DNA from: JBIKVP01 sp044356745
Lineage (GTDB): Bacteria > Pseudomonadota > Alphaproteobacteria > Rhizobiales > Beijerinckiaceae
Length of the DNA: 46,883 nucleotides
Direction of reading: 5' to 3'
Assembly: GCA_044356745.1 (NCBI GenBank)
Contig: JBIKVP010000008.1
Span: 1 to 46,883, forward strand
Below the pieces are notes generated by a model. It searched no databases and was not told where the DNA came from. It saw only the letters and a list, made by a program, of their open reading frames with translations. Shown here in pieces: positions 25,914 to 33,054 of the stretch (position 1 is the first letter of the stretch; each line of letters opens with the position of its first letter). The position numbers and the translations under genes are program-made.

Positions 25914-26474
25914 TCATTTGATGAACGAGAAGAGCTTGGTTGTGATGTTCTTCTCGAGGCCAGCCATGGCCTCGCGGTAGAACGTAGTCTCGGTTGCGCC
26001 CGTAGTCATCTCGGTGGGGATGAATAGATTGGACTTCACCTTATTGATCTTGAGACGCGCCTTACCCGCACGCTGGAAAACATGGCCACCCAACCCCGTA
26101 GCCTCTTTGCGATTAGGAAAGCGACCGCCTTTGATGAATGCGTTTGAGTAGCGCTGAGCAGATGCCCATGGATGAGCAGTCACACCACCGCGGCTTTCTT
26201 TCGCATTAAAATACTTAAGGCTTATGTTGCCGCCGCGTGAGTTAATCTCGTAAGCGAAGTTTGATCCGTAGGCGCTTTTCTTTTTAAGTGCCTTATTAAT
26301 GGTCTTATGCTTTAGCCCCGATTGACCAACAAGAGCGCGAACCATTCCCGTGCGGGTTTTGTTTCCCGTTTGGTTAATGCCGCGCACGAGTGCGAGTGGA
26401 GCATGTTTGCCAGCGGCGGCGAAGATGTTGGCGATGCGTGATAAATCAGGGCAATCTGCCCTCATGGTTATCAT
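25914..26474 (-). CDS. Minor tail protein Z-like
   Basis: 186 residues. LALVRGINQTGNKTRTGMVR, ALVGQSGLKHKTINKALKKK and LKYFNAKESRGGVTAHPWAS follow the Minor_tail_Z (lambda gpZ) pattern of an N-terminal helix, a basic region and a beta C-terminus. In lambda gpZ lies in the head-tail junction cluster; here it is upstream of terminase, at the head of the late operon, which is odd. The ATG overlaps the stop of the previous gene (TGATG). Strongly basic. Confidence 0.8.
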   Translation of the reverse strand: MITMRADCPDLSRIANIFAAAGKHAPLALVRGINQTGNKTRTGMVRALVGQSGLKHKTINKALKKKSAYGSNFAYEINSRGGNISLKYFNAKESRGGVTAHPWASAQRYSNAFIKGGRFPNRKEATGLGGHVFQRAGKARLKINKVKSNLFIPTEMTTGATETTFYREAMAGLEKNITTKLFSFIK

Positions 26475-26659
26475 CAGCGCCGCACCATCAGACGCATACG
26501 GGCTGCACTTGATGCAACGGCGCGTAAATCCTGTGATGCTGATTGCGCCACGCGCACCAGATCACCAGCCGCTTGCGCATAATGCCCTGTGACAATGCTC
26601 CTTGCCGCAGACATTAAATCGCTACGACGTTGAGCGCAGCCACACATGACACACCCCAT
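26474..26659 (-). CDS. Small Cys-containing protein at start of late operon
   Basis: 61 residues if it begins at the ATG at 26659, right after the terminator hairpin; ATG 26647 is an alternative. The sequence opens GCVMCGCAQRRSDLM with three Cys, followed by an amphipathic helix and an Arg-rich end. No clear ribosome site precedes either start. It is coupled by TGATG to the Z-like gene. Function unknown; it may be a head-tail component of the Z-like pair. Confidence 0.55.
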   Translation of the reverse strand: MGCVMCGCAQRRSDLMSAARSIVTGHYAQAAGDLVRVAQSASQDLRAVASSAARMRLMVRR

Positions 26660-26660
26660 A

Positions 26661-26686
26661 AAAAAAACCCCGCTGAACCAGCAGGG
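26661..26686 (-). terminator. Strong intrinsic terminator just downstream of late promoter
   Basis: On the minus strand CCCTGCTG, a three-base loop and CAGCGGGG form an 8-bp stem (one G-U pair) followed by eight T. It lies about 20 bases past the predicted start site of the promoter at 26714-26742 and before the first late gene. It would stop both that promoter's transcript and read-through from the early operon unless RNA polymerase is modified. Confidence 0.75.
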
Positions 26687-26713
26687 CGTTGGACACAAAA
26701 CTCTATGATGAAG

Positions 26714-26742
26714 GGTATAGTCAATAGCACAGGTACAGTCAA
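26714..26742 (-). promoter_or_regulatory. Late-operon promoter candidate
   Basis: TTGACT (26737-26742), a 17-bp spacer and TATACC (26714-26719) on the minus strand. A second TTGACT overlaps the -10. The spacing is ideal and the only genes downstream for 24 kb are structural and lysis genes, so this is the best candidate for the late promoter. The terminator immediately after it suggests antitermination control. Confidence 0.6.
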
Positions 26743-26775
26743 GACCCCATAAGAGCCTTCATTCAACACACACTA

Positions 26776-27582
26776 TCACGCGCCGTGTGCCGCACCCTTC
26801 CACGGCTCATGATTAAAGCCTTCATCGATAAGCTTGTAATCATCCAGCTTTTTTGCAAGCGTGTCATGTATATATGAAAGCCCTATTTGTATCAGTGAAT
26901 AATTAAAGCGCTCCATAACACAATCTTGAAGTGAAGGCTCATAGGTGTATTTACGATAAGCGCCTTTTTCAAGCATCTTTGTTCGCTTATCATAGGCGTT
27001 GACTTCATGGATATATTCAAAACCATCAATCATAACCGCCTTTTTCACAAACCAGCATTCTTTTCCGTTGGCAAATCTTACCACCTTAGCCTCTGGCTCA
27101 GGCATCTGCCAACCCTCAACACGCCCACGAATGGCAGCCAAGGCCACCAAGGATGATAAACAAACGTCACTTCCCTTGAGGTTTTGGCCATAATGCGTGT
27201 GGATAAGGATGTCGTTGCGACGCTCTTTTATAGCTTCAAGCGAATCGTGCAAAATGCTTTGCCCCATATCCGCAAGCGAGGGCATGTCAGCAAGAGGTGA
27301 ATAGTCATCGCCCAGATCAACCACAAGGTCATCCAGCGCCAAAACCGCATCACCAAGGCGCAATGCGTCCATGTGTGGGTCATCCGCCGCTGTTGGATCA
27401 CACACAGCGCCATATTGATTGTAATCAACCCGTGATGACAGCTCCATGAGCGACACCAAACCACCACCCGCATAACGTGGTCCAAACGCACGGGCAAAAT
27501 CTTGCCGCTGTGTGCTGATTTTTGGCAGCTCTTCGCGCCATGCCCAATTGAGCAGGTTTAGCAGTGTGCGTGGTTTTTTCAT
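26776..27582 (-). CDS. Hypothetical protein, last gene of the leftward early operon
   Basis: 268 residues from the ATG at 27582, whose overlap with the previous stop (ATGA) and the AGGTG six bases upstream favour it over an ATG five codons earlier. Features: LLNLLNWAWREELPKIS, FGPRYAGGGLVSLMELSSRV, GDAVLALDDLVVDLGDDYSP, VVRFANGKECWFVKK. I recall similar proteins in rhizobial prophages, also unassigned. No HTH or metal motif stands out. As the gene just before the late promoter it occupies the place where lambdoid phages keep the antiterminator Q, but nothing in the sequence proves that role. Confidence 0.75.
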   Translation of the reverse strand: MKKPRTLLNLLNWAWREELPKISTQRQDFARAFGPRYAGGGLVSLMELSSRVDYNQYGAVCDPTAADDPHMDALRLGDAVLALDDLVVDLGDDYSPLADMPSLADMGQSILHDSLEAIKERRNDILIHTHYGQNLKGSDVCLSSLVALAAIRGRVEGWQMPEPEAKVVRFANGKECWFVKKAVMIDGFEYIHEVNAYDKRTKMLEKGAYRKYTYEPSLQDCVMERFNYSLIQIGLSYIHDTLAKKLDDYKLIDEGFNHEPWKGAAHGA

Positions 27583-27950
27583 GAGCGCACCTGCCATTTT
27601 GAGCTGGATGATAGGTTTAACATAGCGTTGACCCCAACCCCACCATCACATCGCTCGACTTTCATACCCACAACAAGAGCAGCTAGAATCAACTCACCGT
27701 TCGCAACATACTGTCCAGACCATTTTTCAGCGGCATGTTTGATAAAATAACTATCAAAATCCCTATTCACAGTCTTGCGCCATGGGCAAGCCTGAAGGAA
27801 AGCAATTGCCGCTTCAACACCAGACAATCCACCCGATAATAATTGTTCGCGCTCAATGGCGAACTTTGGATGTGTCGGCTCTCTAAAGCCAAACCGCCCC
27901 AGATTAGGCGCATCGTTTAAAGCCTTATTCAATTTTTCCTGCAATTCCAT
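27579..27950 (-). CDS. Hypothetical protein with YVANGELI(A)A motif
   Basis: 123 residues. AIAFLQACPWRKTVNRDFDS, FIKHAAEKWSGQYVANGELI and LAALVVGMKVERCDGG recall a small phage family (SY-LKH-E-W-G-Y-SNGALI-AA-GF) often found beside VapE/helicase genes, as far as I remember. An AAAGGAG site precedes the ATG. The iteron-like array ends immediately upstream, so the gene may be under the control of whatever binds there. Function unknown. Confidence 0.75.
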   Translation of the reverse strand: MELQEKLNKALNDAPNLGRFGFREPTHPKFAIEREQLLSGGLSGVEAAIAFLQACPWRKTVNRDFDSYFIKHAAEKWSGQYVANGELILAALVVGMKVERCDGGVGVNAMLNLSSSSKWQVRS

Positions 27951-27963
27951 CGCTTGGCTCCTT

Positions 27964-28395
27964 TATCATATCTATCATATCTCTATCATATCTTAAAAAT
28001 AGAGATATGATACAAATACACCTTTAAAATCAATGTGTTACACTAAATATCATATCTATCATATCTTTTTGCCTCGCGTGTAGGAAAATCTTTAAAAACT
28101 ACCAGAACCGTCTAATGCGCTGCGAGACAGGGAAACTCGAATTTTTATGCAAATTAATTATAGCCATACTCACCCCTTAAAATAAGCTTCCTCGCGCGCG
28201 TACACGGGGAAATGTAAAAAAGATATGATAGATATGATAATCGTCGTAAGCCATTGATAACTAAAATAAATTTCTATCATATCTCTAAAAATTCATGAAT
28301 TTAAGATATGATAGATATGCAAGTACTTGAAATTAAATGTTTTTTTCTACGCACTTTGCCTCTTTTTGTATAAAATTCAGCTTTGAGATATGATA
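27964..28395. repeat. Iteron-like array, 11 copies of TATCATATCT (candidate replication origin)
   Basis: A 490-bp gene-free, AT-rich gap holds six direct copies of TATCATATCT (starting 27964, 27973, 27984, 28048, 28057, 28275) and five inverted copies, AGATATGATA (28003, 28221, 28230, 28304, 28386). Neighbouring copies share an end base, giving a 9-bp period. Two pairs face each other, 27984/28003 and 28275/28304; the second encloses its own inner palindrome ATTCATGAAT. The array lies next to the helicase gene. It looks like a replication initiator binding region; a cooperative operator array is the alternative. Confidence 0.75.
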
Positions 28396-28439
28396 AAAAA
28401 CAGCCTTGCACCCCTTAAACCCTGCCTCTCTCCCACTCC

Positions 28440-29942
28440 TCACATTGCCGACCAATCAATGTCTTGCTGCATTTTTTCGCTGAAAAAATTACGACACTCC
28501 TCTAATGTTGGGAAAAACCAGTGATTGATAAAACGGCTTGTTTCGCGGCATGTGGTGCGCTCTTTGGTAAAACGTGGGACAAGCCGCTTTAATTTAATAC
28601 CCACTTCAACCTCGGACGAGCGCCTTTTAATGCCCGTTCGATCTGATATCTGGATGTAGTCATCAATCATTTTGTTGCAGCACACGCTTGAGAGCCAAGT
28701 GTCTGACGCTCGCAACTGTGCTCCGCGAGCCAGACATTCAAACCACCAACTCTCCACACTATCTAAAGAGCGTATCTTTTGCTCAAGAAGGGCTTTCGTG
28801 CGAGGAATGGAGCGCATTTCAATGCTAGACAAGTCAAAATGGAGCAAGTCATACAACAAGGCTTCGCGCCCTCCGTTGTCCAATTCCTCGTCCATTTCGC
28901 GAAAATAGTCGTAATTTCTTATGCATCGGGGGTTGATGTCGAAAACAGCGAACCGCCGTTCATCCTTACCAGCTGGAACAACCCACTCGTTGTTCGATGT
29001 CATAATGACACGCACGTAATTATTGAGGCGAATGGGGTCAACGCCTTTAGATTCAATTTGCTGGATTTTGCTCGTGATCAATCCTTTGATCCGACCCTCG
29101 GCCACCTTATCACCCGCCCACACAGCCTCTTCCGCTTGGAGCAACAGGCAAGAGGCCATGTGAGCATTAAATTGACCTGTAACGTAACGCGAGTCGTCAA
29201 CCAGAAAATAATGTCTCGGGAAAAGAGACCCCAAAACCTCCCCAGCCTTGGTTTTTCCAACACCCTGATCCCCGCGCATAACCAAAGCAACCCCAATACG
29301 CTCACGAGGCCGCTGAACGATGTGGGCAAAAAATCCAAACACCCAATTAAAATAGGCAGGATTTCCATCGCAGACATTGTTAAGCAAATGGTCCTTGAAT
29401 ATTGCATAGCCGTTTTCACGACGCTTTGGTTCAACAGAAAAACCTGACCATAAATTGAGATAATTTTTCATCCCAGGGGCATTTTTCGGATCGGGGAAAA
29501 ACTCAACGCCCTTGTAAGAGCGCCTTTTAGATGAAATGAGCCAAGCTTTAGACCACGTGGTAACTTTAATTTCGCCCTGAACCATCACTTCGGTAAACTT
29601 GTTTGCGTGCCATGCATGAAACGACTCAAGATTTAGAATACGCTGTTGGTCATCTACGGGAGCATCAGGCTGATCCATCATCACCACAGCCTTAGAACCG
29701 AGTAAAACGAGCGAGAATTGCCTGTTTAAATCCTCAATATCGTATCCCCATGCGCGTGGCTCAGGCGTTTCATCGCCGTTGTCACCATTTTTCATGCGTT
29801 TCCTTGGCTCTTTCTCTGATTTAGAAGGAGGCGGGTTGCCCCCACTGGCAGGGTTGGTTTGCACAAAATCATCGAGTGGCTCAGCGCCGTCGATGATCTC
29901 GTTGATTTTGGTGATCGGGTCTTTGGGCGCACTATTCGTCAT
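28440..29942 (-). CDS. SF3-like primase-helicase / DUF5906 replication protein
   Basis: 500 residues from the ATG at 29942, nested in the end of the antirepressor gene. The ATPase core has Walker A MRGDQGVGKTKAGEVL, then DSRYVTGQFNAHMASCLLLQ with the Walker B-like acid pair EEAVWAGD, the sensor region YVRVIMTSNNEWVVPAG and the arginine-type motif KDERRFAVFDINP. This is the layout of P4 alpha / VapE / D5-type helicases. An N-terminal Lys/Glu-rich linker precedes it. It should unwind the origin; the iteron array lies immediately downstream of the gene, and the primase is encoded 4 kb upstream. Confidence 0.9.
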   Translation of the reverse strand: MTNSAPKDPITKINEIIDGAEPLDDFVQTNPASGGNPPPSKSEKEPRKRMKNGDNGDETPEPRAWGYDIEDLNRQFSLVLLGSKAVVMMDQPDAPVDDQQRILNLESFHAWHANKFTEVMVQGEIKVTTWSKAWLISSKRRSYKGVEFFPDPKNAPGMKNYLNLWSGFSVEPKRRENGYAIFKDHLLNNVCDGNPAYFNWVFGFFAHIVQRPRERIGVALVMRGDQGVGKTKAGEVLGSLFPRHYFLVDDSRYVTGQFNAHMASCLLLQAEEAVWAGDKVAEGRIKGLITSKIQQIESKGVDPIRLNNYVRVIMTSNNEWVVPAGKDERRFAVFDINPRCIRNYDYFREMDEELDNGGREALLYDLLHFDLSSIEMRSIPRTKALLEQKIRSLDSVESWWFECLARGAQLRASDTWLSSVCCNKMIDDYIQISDRTGIKRRSSEVEVGIKLKRLVPRFTKERTTCRETSRFINHWFFPTLEECRNFFSEKMQQDIDWSAM

Positions 29943-30645
29943 AGCGCCCCCGATTCTCATGTGGCACAAGCGCTTGCGGCGCGGTGGCGGGACAAAGGCA
30001 CCTCCGCTTTTCATCGACCTGCGCCATTAAATCCATGAGGTAAGCACCATAATCGTGCGATCCCACATGTGAGGGCAGTGCCTGAATGAGGCGGTTGAGC
30101 GTCTCAAGCGTGGGCACACCCCCGCGCAGCATTTCACTCACGCGGATCAGGCGCACCAATTCGCGGTTGATCTGATCGAACGGAAATTGCGGCGCAGGGG
30201 GTGAGGGCTTGCGGCGGGTATGCGCACGCACGGGGATGACAGGCGCATCTGTTTCCTTTTTGGAAACAGTTGATGTTGCCGCATTGCCAAAAAAATGATT
30301 ATGCAATGCGCTGTAACATTCGCGCTTATAATGAATCAGCTTTTCGCGCACACTTGGATCGACGCGGCTTTCATCAACGCCAAAAAACCAACCATTGAAA
30401 TAGTCCAATGGCAAGCACACCATTTGACGTTTTTTACCATCTTCGGCAACCGTGGTTATCATAACCACGCCCTCATTTAGAATAGCATCGCGCTTTATGC
30501 GTTGACGTTGAGCGCTCCAATCAAGTTTGAGCGCATCACAGATCGGACGTATCGCGACATAAGGGCGACTGTCACGCATCGTGCAAAAAATGCGTGAACC
30601 ATTAAATTGAACGTAAGATGGATTGATAGCGGGAAGTGCGGTCAT
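29932..30645 (-). CDS. Antirepressor with P22_AR_N domain
   Basis: 237 residues from the ATG at 30645. The N-terminal domain (about 5-125) has VQFNGSRIFCTMRDSRPYVA, IRPICDALKLDWSAQRQRI, QMVCLPLDYFNGWFFGVD and YKRECYSALHNHFF, the P22_AR_N pattern. A basic linker follows. The C-terminal part (FDQINRELVRLIRVSEML, LNRLIQALPSHVGSHDYGAYL) resembles the C-terminus of the second antirepressor at 41425-42033. The expected job is to bind and inactivate the CI-type repressor. It is preceded by a structured leader (30706-30836). Confidence 0.88.
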   Translation of the reverse strand: MTALPAINPSYVQFNGSRIFCTMRDSRPYVAIRPICDALKLDWSAQRQRIKRDAILNEGVVMITTVAEDGKKRQMVCLPLDYFNGWFFGVDESRVDPSVREKLIHYKRECYSALHNHFFGNAATSTVSKKETDAPVIPVRAHTRRKPSPPAPQFPFDQINRELVRLIRVSEMLRGGVPTLETLNRLIQALPSHVGSHDYGAYLMDLMAQVDEKRRCLCPATAPQALVPHENRGRYDE

Positions 30646-30992
30646 GATAAAGCCCTCGGTATGGCGTGAATGAACGCCACATGTGAGGGTTTCCAAGACC
30701 GCACAGGTGGCGGGAGGTTGGAACCTAAACCGAGGTAGGCGGAGTTATTCGAGCCTTGCGGCCTTATATCCTCGCCCTCCCACCATAGTGGGTTTCGCGG
30801 CCAAAAAAGCGCACGAAAAAAGCCGCAGTAACGGTGCGACATGCCGTCGATTAGGAGTTTCCACGCTCCATCGAACAAGCTGCACCCAGAAGCGTTAAAA
30901 GTCAATGAACGAAAAACGGGGATAAGATTGAAAAACAACTGGAGATTGAAAGAGCGCCATGTTTTAAGCGCGGCATTTAACGAGGGTGTCTT
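30646..30992. other. Leader and promoter gap between antirepressor and moron 2
   Basis: About 350 bp without a gene. The left two-thirds is the antirepressor leader with the C4-like hairpin (30706-30836). The right part, AT-richer, must hold the plus-strand promoter of the moron at 30993; TAAGAT near 30925 is a weak -10 candidate without a good -35. The long minus-strand open frame that crosses this gap is not supported. Confidence 0.55.
30706..30836 (-). ncRNA. C4-like structured leader RNA upstream of antirepressor 1
   Basis: Read on the minus strand, GGTGGGAGG (30776-30784) pairs with CCTCCCGCC (30709-30717) over nine bases, enclosing about 58 nt with smaller hairpins, and is followed by ACC. 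A U-rich stretch, GCGGCTTTTTTCGTG, lies just 5' of it. The same order (CTTTTTTxGTG, GGCGGGAG...CTCCCGCC, ACC) occurs at 41270-41364 before the other antirepressor. C4 antisense RNAs of P1-type phages sit in exactly this place, share their transcript with ant and block its translation. Assignment is by context and shape. Confidence 0.55.
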
Positions 30993-31391
30993 ATGAAGTA
31001 TATTTTGACGCTTATCATCACATCTCTGTTTTTCATGACAGCGAATGAAGCTATTTCGGGCAGTAAAAACGAAATTATTGAAGAATCTGCCTTTGAAATA
31101 TTTTCTTCTCCAAAGGAATACATCGGAAAGCGTGTTAAAACTTATGGCTGCACGCTGCATTCCGCAAAACAAAATGTGATTATGTGTTCCATTCGCGGAC
31201 GCGGCGATGTTCACGTCGGTAATATTGGAATTGACAGCCCCTCTTTGAGTAAAGATGACAGACGAAAAGCGCTTTTTGAGTGCGCAGGGGGTAGTTTTAA
31301 ACAGGCGTGTAACGTTATGTTTATCAGTGGCAAAGCTACGCTTTTTGAAAAACAATATATCCTGATCAAAAATGCTAAAATTACATGGTAA
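30993..31391 (+). CDS. Secreted moron protein 2, paralogue of 12809-13192
   Basis: 132 residues with a Sec-type N-terminus (MKYILTLIITSLFFMTANEA). The mature part has FEIFSSPKEYIGKRVKTYGC, then MCSIRGRGDVHVGNIGID, LSKDDRRKALFECAGG and CNVMFISGKA. Cys positions and the SPKEY-GKRVK-YGC, GNI-D, SK-D/E-R-K, ECAG, CN blocks match the protein at 12809 though overall identity is low. It lies on the plus strand inside the minus early operon and converges with the gene at 31397. A GAGG-type site precedes the ATG. Probably a lysogen-expressed periplasmic protein. Confidence 0.82.
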   Translation: MKYILTLIITSLFFMTANEAISGSKNEIIEESAFEIFSSPKEYIGKRVKTYGCTLHSAKQNVIMCSIRGRGDVHVGNIGIDSPSLSKDDRRKALFECAGGSFKQACNVMFISGKATLFEKQYILIKNAKITW

Positions 31392-31396
31392 GGCAC

Positions 31397-31789
31397 TCAT
31401 CGCGTCACCTCGCCATCAATGAGGTTGTCGCAAAAGATAAATCCCACCTCAAATGCGGCGCGTGCAACAGCGATCACAATGTCGTCAAATGGGGTATTGT
31501 GTTTGATGCAAAGTTTCCCAATCACAGCGCGCTGTGAAAAGGTGAAGTCCTCAAATTTAAACGCGCTGCGTGCGCGTTGCGGCGTTGGCGCTCCATAATC
31601 CTCGCGGCGCAACCCGCCCATTGTCACATATCGACGCAGGGATGACGCACGCACGCCCGTCTTTTCTTCAACCTTTTTGCTGGCAACACCAGCGCCATAA
31701 AGCCAACCCGCTTGCACGAGCTGGTCATTGCTATAATCCTTGCGCACACGGCGCTTTTTTGTGGGTTTTTGTGGGGTATCAGCGCTCAT
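31397..31789 (-). CDS. Basic helix-turn-helix protein, Terminase/GcrA-like HTH type
   Basis: 130 residues from the ATG at 31789, nested in the end of the preceding gene. A basic head (KPTKKRRVRKDYSNDQLV) leads to an HTH: AGWLYGAGVASKKVEEKTGV, RASSLRRYVTMGGLRRED (about 25-62). The rest, FTFSQRAVIGKLCIKHNTPF and VAFEVGFIFCDN-like helices, is not recognised. It is likely a DNA-binding regulator in the early operon. Confidence 0.7.
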   Translation of the reverse strand: MSADTPQKPTKKRRVRKDYSNDQLVQAGWLYGAGVASKKVEEKTGVRASSLRRYVTMGGLRREDYGAPTPQRARSAFKFEDFTFSQRAVIGKLCIKHNTPFDDIVIAVARAAFEVGFIFCDNLIDGEVTR

Positions 31790-32240
31790 GGGTTTTCTCC
31801 ATGAGTGCATCAATCCAGAGACGGCTTTCATCGGTCAGGCGACATCCGCGCCCCCAGATCGTTTCAATCTTGATATTATAATCGTGTCTTATGGCGCGCT
31901 GTTTAACGTTATAAAGATGAACATCTATATTTTTTGTATTAGAATCTAAGTCTAAACCAAGGCAAGTCTTAATAGCATCACGCGTTACATAATGTTGTTT
32001 TTTAGTGAGATACAATAATGCGATAATTCTCTTTTGATGATCTGTAAAATCAAGCGGAAAACTCATAACGAAATTATCAAATGCATCATCTTTATTATTA
32101 TGTTCATTTAAAATCTTAATTTCTTCTTTAAGCTCTAAGTTTTCACGCCGCAAAAACTTATTCTCTCGCTCAAGGCTATCAATCTTTTGTTGCTGAATTT
32201 TAGCGGGGCTATTCCTAAGCGCATCATCGGTTATATACAT
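31779..32240 (-). CDS. Coiled-coil protein with CtrA/PhoB-like winged-helix domain
   Basis: 153 residues from the ATG at 32240 (TGATG overlap with the previous gene). Residues 14-50 form a charged coiled coil (QQQKIDSLERENKFLRRENL). Residues 65-145 match the C-terminal DNA-binding domain of OmpR/PhoB/CtrA response regulators: DFTDHQKRIIALLYLTKK, NTKNIDVHLYNVKQRAI and IKIETIWGRGCRL, against the known IDV-I--LRKK...IETVWGRGY-L pattern. There is no receiver domain; the coiled coil probably drives dimerisation in its place. It may bind CtrA- or PhoB-type promoters of phage or host. Confidence 0.78.
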   Translation of the reverse strand: MYITDDALRNSPAKIQQQKIDSLERENKFLRRENLELKEEIKILNEHNNKDDAFDNFVMSFPLDFTDHQKRIIALLYLTKKQHYVTRDAIKTCLGLDLDSNTKNIDVHLYNVKQRAIRHDYNIKIETIWGRGCRLTDESRLWIDALMEKTHER

Positions 32241-32434
32241 CACGCTTCCCCTTCCATGTGGCTCAGCCGCTCAATAAGATTATTGGCACGTGCCTCAAGC
32301 TTTTCAGCTTTCTCAATTTTTTCACTCGCATGAGTGCGATGGATGCGTGCCAACATAAGCGTCGTTCTAATCTGATCCCTCAAAGATTCAGGCGTTTCAA
32401 TCACGTGATAGTCGCGTGTGATGGTTTTGCTCAT
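32240..32434 (-). CDS. Small helical protein, early operon
   Basis: 64 residues from the ATG at 32434, which overlaps the methyltransferase stop (TTATGA). The sequence SKTITRDYHVIETPESLRDQ is followed by one long charged helix (HRTHASEKIEKAEKLEARAN). It is coupled to genes on both sides. No family recognised; the length and charge suggest a small oligomeric partner for a neighbour. Confidence 0.7.
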   Translation of the reverse strand: MSKTITRDYHVIETPESLRDQIRTTLMLARIHRTHASEKIEKAEKLEARANNLIERLSHMEGEA

Positions 32435-33054
32435 AACCCACCCCACATGTGGCGACGCACAATCACATCTTTGGTGTTTTTTTTGTGCCACTGATAAACA
32501 AACCAAGCATACGGCACGCCCGATGTGGCGAGGCGATTGCCAGCCCACCCTTCGCGATGCATCGCAGGTGGGCGGTTTGCACCCAAATAAACATGCGTGC
32601 AATGATCATCAATCAGCGTTTGGCGCATAAACGAGCCTGTTTTGCGCCCATGTACACCCTCAAGCGACACAAACCTGAGCAACATAATCGCCACAGGCAC
32701 AAGCGTAAGCGCATGCGCAATAAACTCATCAGCGATTTTAAACGGCGGGTTGGTGATGATTGTGCCAGCGCCGTGCCTAGAGCGCTCCATGAGAAAATCA
32801 ATCGGGGTTTCAATGCCCTCATCCGCGCCCTCATAAGCGCAGATGTCACTGGCTTTCACGATATAGCCAGCACCCCTCAATTCGCGTGAAATTGCCCCGC
32901 GCCCTGCGCAAGGCTCCCAGATGATGGGATCAGAGCATGGTTTGTGTGTTTGAATAATATTCCAATCAAACAGCGCCTTGACGCATGGCAATGGCGTTTC
33001 ATAAAGATCATGTGCACGGTCAATCAGCGCATGGCGGTCAGTGCCCTGTTTCAT
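32431..33054 (-). CDS. Adenine-type (NPPF) DNA methyltransferase
   Basis: 207 residues from the ATG at 33054 (ATGA overlap with the GcrA-like gene). AdoMet motif I is IIWEPCAGRGAISRELRGAG, the catalytic motif IV is TIITNPPFKIADEFIAHAL, followed by VAIMLLRFVSLEG and PPAMHREGWAG with PYAWFVYQW. NPPF marks N6-adenine (or N4-cytosine) amino-methylases. There is no partner restriction enzyme, so it is an orphan methylase, likely protecting phage DNA or changing regulatory methylation. Directly downstream of a GcrA-family gene, which is notable. Confidence 0.87.
   Translation of the reverse strand: MKQGTDRHALIDRAHDLYETPLPCVKALFDWNIIQTHKPCSDPIIWEPCAGRGAISRELRGAGYIVKASDICAYEGADEGIETPIDFLMERSRHGAGTIITNPPFKIADEFIAHALTLVPVAIMLLRFVSLEGVHGRKTGSFMRQTLIDDHCTHVYLGANRPPAMHREGWAGNRLATSGVPYAWFVYQWHKKNTKDVIVRRHMWGGL

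Noticed and set aside
27964..28395. CRISPR array
   Set aside because: The repeat unit is only 10 bp, occurs in both orientations, and spacing is irregular; no cas genes are present.
30642..31400. Long minus-strand open frame of about 250 codons covering moron 2 and the antirepressor leader
   Set aside because: Most of it is antisense to a gene with a clear signal peptide and a paralogue, it has no ribosome site, and its sequence is not protein-like.
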